NCBI RefSeq assembly: GCF_028748065.1
Contig: NZ_CP118166.1
Span: 1,751,501 to 1,815,500, forward strand
Direction: 5' to 3'
Source: Hyphococcus flavus
GTDB lineage: Bacteria > Pseudomonadota > Alphaproteobacteria > Caulobacterales > Parvularculaceae
DNA length: 64,000 nucleotides
The notes under the pieces are model-generated. The model was not told the DNA's origin. It was given only the letters and a program-made list of their open reading frames with translations, and made no database searches. The stretch's first letter is position 1, and every line of letters begins with the position of its first letter. The translations under genes were made by a program, and so were the position numbers. Positions 60,257 through 64,000 of the stretch are shown here, one piece after another.

Positions 60257-61252
60257 TTGCGACTTTTATTGAAGACGACTGCTATCGCTGCTGCGGTACT
60301 GATGATCGCCGCTTGTGACCGTCCTGATCCCGGCGAGCCTGAAGATCAGCCGGAACCGCCCACTGACATCAACCCAACAGATCCGGATGGCGATTTGCCT
60401 GATGAAGCAAAATCGGGCGCTGAACTGGCCGCCGATTTTCAGAAGCTGGCGACAGAAAATCTCGCCGCTTCCATGGCGTTCCTTGATCAGAACGCACAGC
60501 GCGAAGGGGTTGAGGTGACGGACAGCGGCCTTCAATACATGGTTCTTGAAGAAGGTCCCGAAGACGGCCGGTCTCCTGTCTCAACTGACCTTGTCACGGT
60601 CCACTATGTCGGCACGCTGAAAGACGGGGTCGAATTCGATTCTTCCCGCGCGCGCGGCGCGGCGGCGCAATTTCCGCTTAATCAGGTAATCCCCGGCTGG
60701 ACCGAAGGCGTGCAATTGATGAGCGAGGGCGACCGCTATCGGTTCTTCGTCCCGCCGTCGCTCGCTTATGGCGAAAATCCGCGTCCTGGCGGCGCCATCG
60801 GTCCCAATGACGCCCTTATTTTCGACGTGGAGTTAATCAAAGTGAAGAACCCTGAGATCAATCTTGAAGAAGCGAATGCGTTCCTCGCTGAAAACGCCGG
60901 CAAGGACGGTATCCAAACCACCGAATCTGGTCTGCAATATCAGGTACTCACGGAAGGTCCCTCTGACGGAAAAAGCCCTGAAGCAACTGATACTGTCGAG
61001 GTTCATTATCAGGGCACGCTGCTTAACGGGACGGAATTCGACTCGTCTTACTCACGCGGACAGACGATTGAGTTCCCCTTGAACCGCGTCATTGCCGGCT
61101 GGACGGAAGGTGTCCAGTTAATGAGCGAAGGCGATAAATTCAGGTTTTTCATCCCTCCGGCGTTGGCTTATGGCGAAACAGGAACGCCTGGCGGCCCTAT
61201 TGGTCCCAATGAAGCACTCATATTTGAAGTCGAGCTTGTTGCTGTAAAATAA
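60257..61252 (+). CDS. Lipoprotein with two tandem FKBP domains
   Basis: A 331-residue protein from TTG 60257, with GAGGAGAA 6-7 nt upstream. A lipobox (LMIAAC) gives lipid anchoring at Cys20. An acidic, Pro-rich spacer is followed by two FKBP domains, about 90-195 and 225-331. Both keep the active-site set: VEFDSSRARG/TEFDSSYSRG, GWTEGVQLMSEG in each, LAYGENPRPGG/LAYGETGTPGG and LIFDVELI/LIFEVELV. A periplasmic peptidyl-prolyl isomerase with duplicated catalytic units. Own terminator. Confidence 0.94.
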   Translation: MRLLLKTTAIAAAVLMIAACDRPDPGEPEDQPEPPTDINPTDPDGDLPDEAKSGAELAADFQKLATENLAASMAFLDQNAQREGVEVTDSGLQYMVLEEGPEDGRSPVSTDLVTVHYVGTLKDGVEFDSSRARGAAAQFPLNQVIPGWTEGVQLMSEGDRYRFFVPPSLAYGENPRPGGAIGPNDALIFDVELIKVKNPEINLEEANAFLAENAGKDGIQTTESGLQYQVLTEGPSDGKSPEATDTVEVHYQGTLLNGTEFDSSYSRGQTIEFPLNRVIAGWTEGVQLMSEGDKFRFFIPPALAYGETGTPGGPIGPNEALIFEVELVAVK

Positions 61253-61274
61253 GCACTTTCTTGGCGCTGAGTTG

Positions 61275-61306
61275 AAAAACCCTCGCCCGACGGCGGGGGG
61301 TTTTTT
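61275..61306 (+). terminator. Rho-independent terminator of FKBP lipoprotein
   Basis: AAAACCC-TCGCC and GGCG-GGGGGTTTT form a GC-rich stem with a short loop and a run of six T, 22 nt past the stop. Confidence 0.85.
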
Positions 61307-61449
61307 GTTGATCGCAATTCCCCCTGTTTGTGGTTTTCATCAAACAAACAATGACTTGGCTGGTTAACAATTTTTACCTTTCATTTACGAACATCAGCCT
61401 AATGGGGATGATGGCTGACACTGGGTCAGTGCACTAGGGGATCTCCGTA

Positions 61450-61779
61450 ATGAGAAAAGCTACGAAAAAAGCCGCCAAACCGGCAGCGAAGAAACGGACC
61501 GTGAAAAAAGCCAAAGCCAAAACGGCTGCGCGCAAATCGGTCGCGAAAAAGAAAACCGCTACGAAAACAAAACTGAAAGTCGTGAAGAAGCCGGCTGCAA
61601 AGCGCACGGCAAAGAAGACGACGGCGAAAAAGAAAACTGCTGCCAAAAGAACGGCTGCGAAAAAACCCGCAGCAAAGAAGACGGCTGCAAAGAAGACAGC
61701 CGCCAAAAAAACGGTTGCGAAAAAACCTGCGAAACGGGTTGTTCGTCGCAAAACGTCGACGCGCCGGAAGGCCGCTTAA
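61450..61779 (+). CDS. Histone H1-like Lys/Ala-rich protein
   Basis: A 109-residue protein made almost only of K, A, T, R, V and P, with repeated KKTAAKKTAAKK-type units like the AlgP/Hc1 and H1 tails. It is very basic and should bind DNA or RNA as a nucleoid-associated protein. Codon usage is AAG/AAA-heavy, giving A-rich DNA that may make the repeat unstable. A hairpin terminator follows and the gene stands alone. Confidence 0.9.
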   Translation: MRKATKKAAKPAAKKRTVKKAKAKTAARKSVAKKKTATKTKLKVVKKPAAKRTAKKTTAKKKTAAKRTAAKKPAAKKTAAKKTAAKKTVAKKPAKRVVRRKTSTRRKAA

Positions 61780-61803
61780 GTCTGAATATTCAGATTCTTG
61801 CAT

Positions 61804-61837
61804 GACGCCCCGGTTTCCAGCCGGGGCGTCCGCTTTT
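61804..61837 (+). terminator. Rho-independent terminator
   Basis: GACGCCCCGG and CCGGGGCGTC form a perfect 10-bp stem followed by CGCTTTTG, 24 nt after the histone-like stop. Confidence 0.85.
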
Positions 61838-61960
61838 GTGGGGAGGGGATGACAAGCCACCATCCCTGCCATGAATTGGCCTAATCATTTCCGCCATTTT
61901 TTCCGTCTTCGCTAAAGCTTTTGCTTGGCGCGCTCATGTTTCTGATGCACTTTCAGTTGC

Positions 61961-63118
61961 ATGACAGATATTGCCCGCCAGATTGACTGGATTTCCCGCC
62001 TTGTCGGATTTGACACGACGTCGTCGAAATCAAACCTTGCTCTCATTGAAGATGTTGAAGCCTATCTCGGCGACCTCGGTGTTGAGAGTGTTCGCGTCAC
62101 CAGCGACGATGGGGTTAAATCGAACCTTTATGCGGTCGTCGGACCGAGTACGGAAGGCGGCGTAGTGCTGTCCGGTCACACTGATGTGGTGCCGGTTGAG
62201 GGGCAGGACTGGCAAACGGATCCGTGGACGGTCGTTGAAAAAGACGGAAAACTGTTCGGCCGCGGCGTCGCTGATATGAAAAGTTTTTCAGCCATCGGCC
62301 TGTCGTTAGTTCCCGATATGCTTAAAGCTGGTCTCAAACGGCCTCTCATTTTTGCGCTCTCATACGACGAAGAGCTTGGTTGCCTCGGCGCGCCGCGTAT
62401 GATCGAAAAGATCGCCGAAAACATTCCCGCGCCGTCTGCTGTAATTGTCGGTGAGCCGACGAATATGAAAGTTATCGACGGGCATAAGGGCATTTCTTCA
62501 TTCCGCGTGACCGTCACGGGATACACGACCCACTCCAGTCAGACTGACCGCGGGGTTTCGGCGGTGGAGGCGGCTGCACGCATGATCGCCAAGATCGCCG
62601 AGATGAGAGCGCTGCGCGCTGCGCGCGCTGAAAAGGAATCACCATTTGATCCGCCTTATTCGACCATGACCGTGAACGTGGTGCATGGCGGCACACAGCT
62701 AAACATCATGGCTGGTGAGGCATGGTTCGAATGGGATCTCAGAACCGTACCAGGGGATTCCCGTGAGGATATCGTTGAGGAATTCACCGACTTCGCTAAA
62801 GGCGTGGAGGCTGAGATGCGCGCAAAGGCGTCGGGATGTCGGGTTGAAATCGTTCAGATGACAAATGCGCCGTTTCTTGCACCATCTGCGGATAACACTG
62901 CGGCTGATCTTGCCAAGGCTATAACAGGTCACAACAGCACGGATGTTGTTTCCTACGCCGCTGAAGCCGGACAATTTCAGGAAGCCGGCATGTCTGTTGT
63001 CGTGTGTGGCCCTGGCTCCATTGATCAGGCGCATCAGCCTGATGAGTTTATCACCCTTGATCAGGTGCGCGAAGGAACGGTATTCATGCGAAAGCTGATC
63101 GAACGCCTGAGCGCGTGA
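61961..63118 (+). CDS. argE: Acetylornithine deacetylase
   Basis: A 385-residue M20 metallopeptidase that removes acetate from N-acetylornithine in arginine synthesis. Zinc ligands and active-site residues are in VLSGHTDVVPVEGQDW, GRGVADMKSF, YDEELGCLGAPRM (Glu-Glu) and IVGEPTNMKVIDGHKG; GPGSIDQAHQPDEFI is the C-terminal histidine block. Length is standard. ArgE and not succinyl-diaminopimelate desuccinylase is favoured by the VEGQDW and GCLGAPRM blocks. Confidence 0.93.
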   Translation: MTDIARQIDWISRLVGFDTTSSKSNLALIEDVEAYLGDLGVESVRVTSDDGVKSNLYAVVGPSTEGGVVLSGHTDVVPVEGQDWQTDPWTVVEKDGKLFGRGVADMKSFSAIGLSLVPDMLKAGLKRPLIFALSYDEELGCLGAPRMIEKIAENIPAPSAVIVGEPTNMKVIDGHKGISSFRVTVTGYTTHSSQTDRGVSAVEAAARMIAKIAEMRALRAARAEKESPFDPPYSTMTVNVVHGGTQLNIMAGEAWFEWDLRTVPGDSREDIVEEFTDFAKGVEAEMRAKASGCRVEIVQMTNAPFLAPSADNTAADLAKAITGHNSTDVVSYAAEAGQFQEAGMSVVVCGPGSIDQAHQPDEFITLDQVREGTVFMRKLIERLSA

Positions 63119-63136
63119 CCATTATGGGAGATATTG

Positions 63137-63526
63137 ATGACCGCACTAGAAGCGGCCGGGTTGTGGGCTGGCCTAAATGCGCTGTTGTTGTTTCTGCTAA
63201 GCGCGCGCGTCGGCGCGGCGCGAATGAAACACAAGGTCAATCTTGGAGATGGCGACAACCCCGAAATGGTGAAGGCGATCCGCACGCAGGGTAATTATAT
63301 CGAGTATGCGCCGGCTGCTATTGTTGGATTGGTATTGATGGCCCTTCTCAATGCTCCGGTGCTTTTAGTGCATTTGCTCGGTGGTTTGTTTTTTGTTGGC
63401 AGGGTGTCGCACCTTCTCGGTCTCGGCATGGGTGTTTGGCCAACTGGCCGCGCTGTGGGTACTGTGTTTACGATGTTGACACTCCTGATCACAGGCGTCG
63501 CTTTGATCTATCTGGCGATCGTTTAG
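63137..63526 (+). CDS. MAPEG family membrane protein
   Basis: About 129 residues from ATG 63137 with GGGAG 6 nt upstream. Four membrane helices with the MAPEG hallmark motif VKAIRTQGNYIEYAPAAIVG, where Arg and Asn-Tyr bind glutathione in eukaryotic relatives. Bacterial members may be glutathione transferases acting on lipids or hydrophobic electrophiles. Located 18 nt after argE on the same strand, so probably cotranscribed. Confidence 0.93.
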   Translation: MTALEAAGLWAGLNALLLFLLSARVGAARMKHKVNLGDGDNPEMVKAIRTQGNYIEYAPAAIVGLVLMALLNAPVLLVHLLGGLFFVGRVSHLLGLGMGVWPTGRAVGTVFTMLTLLITGVALIYLAIV

Positions 63527-63666
63527 CAACGCATCCTTAAACTAAGTAAACGGAGCGTATCGAAACCCGCATTTTACAAGGGCTTCGAGGTAAATTTTAC
63601 CTTGTCTTTACGCTGTACTGCGAGCCTCCTGAAAAATTAAAGCGTTTCAGGAAAGGCGCCGGTACC

Positions 63667-64000
63667 GTGAAAAAAATAACGCATTGCCGCGCATGCGGAT
63701 CAAAAGCGCTGACGCCGGCGTTCTCAATGGTTTTTGGGGGAGAGCCGAAACTTTTCTCACGCAAGCAACAGCAATCATCAGATTATGTTCTTTGCGATCC
63801 ATCGCGAGATGCTCGCGCTTGCGGTTTGTTGCAATCGTCAGTCGCAGATGCGCAGGCATCTTTCATCCCTTCTGCCCGTCATTCTTCAACGCGTGATCAT
63901 TTGCGTTCTGTTGCGACAGAAGCGCTGGAGATGATTTCTGGCCGGGACTGTTCTGCGCTTGATATTGGGTGCAACGACGGAACGCTTCTGTCGTTTTATC
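63667..64000 (+). CDS. C-methyltransferase with N-terminal zinc-binding domain, 3' end beyond window
   Basis: A GTG at 63667, with AGGAAAGG about 11 nt upstream, opens a frame running off the right edge; 111 residues are visible. MKKITHCRACGSKALTPAF is the start of the Methyltransf_13 zinc-binding domain, with further cysteines in DYVLCDPSRDARACGLLQ, and LDIGCNDGTLLSFY is the SAM-binding motif I. The layout matches C-methyltransferases that act on nucleotide-activated deoxy sugars or related compounds. A surface-polysaccharide cluster may follow outside the window. Confidence 0.87.
   Translation, partial: MKKITHCRACGSKALTPAFSMVFGGEPKLFSRKQQQSSDYVLCDPSRDARACGLLQSSVADAQASFIPSARHSSTRDHLRSVATEALEMISGRDCSALDIGCNDGTLLSFY

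Overview
The window reads as a chromosomal segment of a free-living, aerobic alphaproteobacterium with a fairly high GC content. Pointers are the IalB-family secreted protein, Usg, ribosomal protein L21 with a long C-terminal tail, a eukaryote-type ornithine decarboxylase next to a deoxyhypusine-synthase-like protein, DUF2855, a large TonB-dependent receptor, an NrdR-box-controlled ribonucleotide reductase and dispersed alphaproteobacterial palindromes. A marine Parvularculales/Hyphomonadaceae-like host fits, but that is an inference from gene style, not a search.

Layout. 0-8 kb: truncated TraB/GumN protein, tRNA-Arg, cold-shock protein, secreted beta-helix protein, DsbA-like and crotonase-like pair, a GNAT-nitrilase fusion, DsrE-like protein, DUF2855 protein. 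8-9.5 kb: GNAT, rpmA-rplU, two tRNA-derived repeats and tRNA-Ser. 9.5-16.4 kb: a lower-GC block with a divergent PEP-carboxylase-like protein and an opposing run (outer-membrane-like protein, processive glycosyltransferase, dapF, tdk). 16.4-26.7 kb: acnA, ialB, amidohydrolase, then glmU-rpiA-hypothetical-gor and a divergent gph. 26.8-32 kb: an XRE/S24-like regulator with a palindromic operator candidate, a large hybrid kinase and a response-regulator/kinase. 32-41 kb: TonB receptor, small membrane proteins, S1/P1 nuclease, FKBP, PurD-like ATP-grasp protein. 41-51 kb: a GIY-YIG gene embedded in palindromes, a low-GC orphan membrane protein, nrdA with NrdR boxes, thioesterase, ABC-F ATPase, and a small HTH/helical/membrane-protein cassette. 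51-57 kb: polyamine genes (deoxyhypusine-synthase-like, ornithine decarboxylase with a structured leader, agmatinase) with Usg and a DUF4166 reductase. 57-64 kb: a four-gene phospholipid operon, a tandem FKBP lipoprotein, a histone-H1-like protein, argE, a MAPEG protein and a truncated C-methyltransferase.

Most of the window is housekeeping. The parts that are not are mainly non-coding structure: tRNA-Ser-derived 64-nt repeats, a paired TTGTACAA hairpin element, a covarying hairpin repeat, an attenuator-like leader on the ornithine decarboxylase gene, and palindromes flanking the GIY-YIG gene. Divergent proteins with altered catalytic motifs (PEPC-like, S24-like, crotonase-like) and a cassette whose last gene lacks a usable start codon are the best protein-level leads. 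No CRISPR array, insertion sequence or complete prophage was seen.
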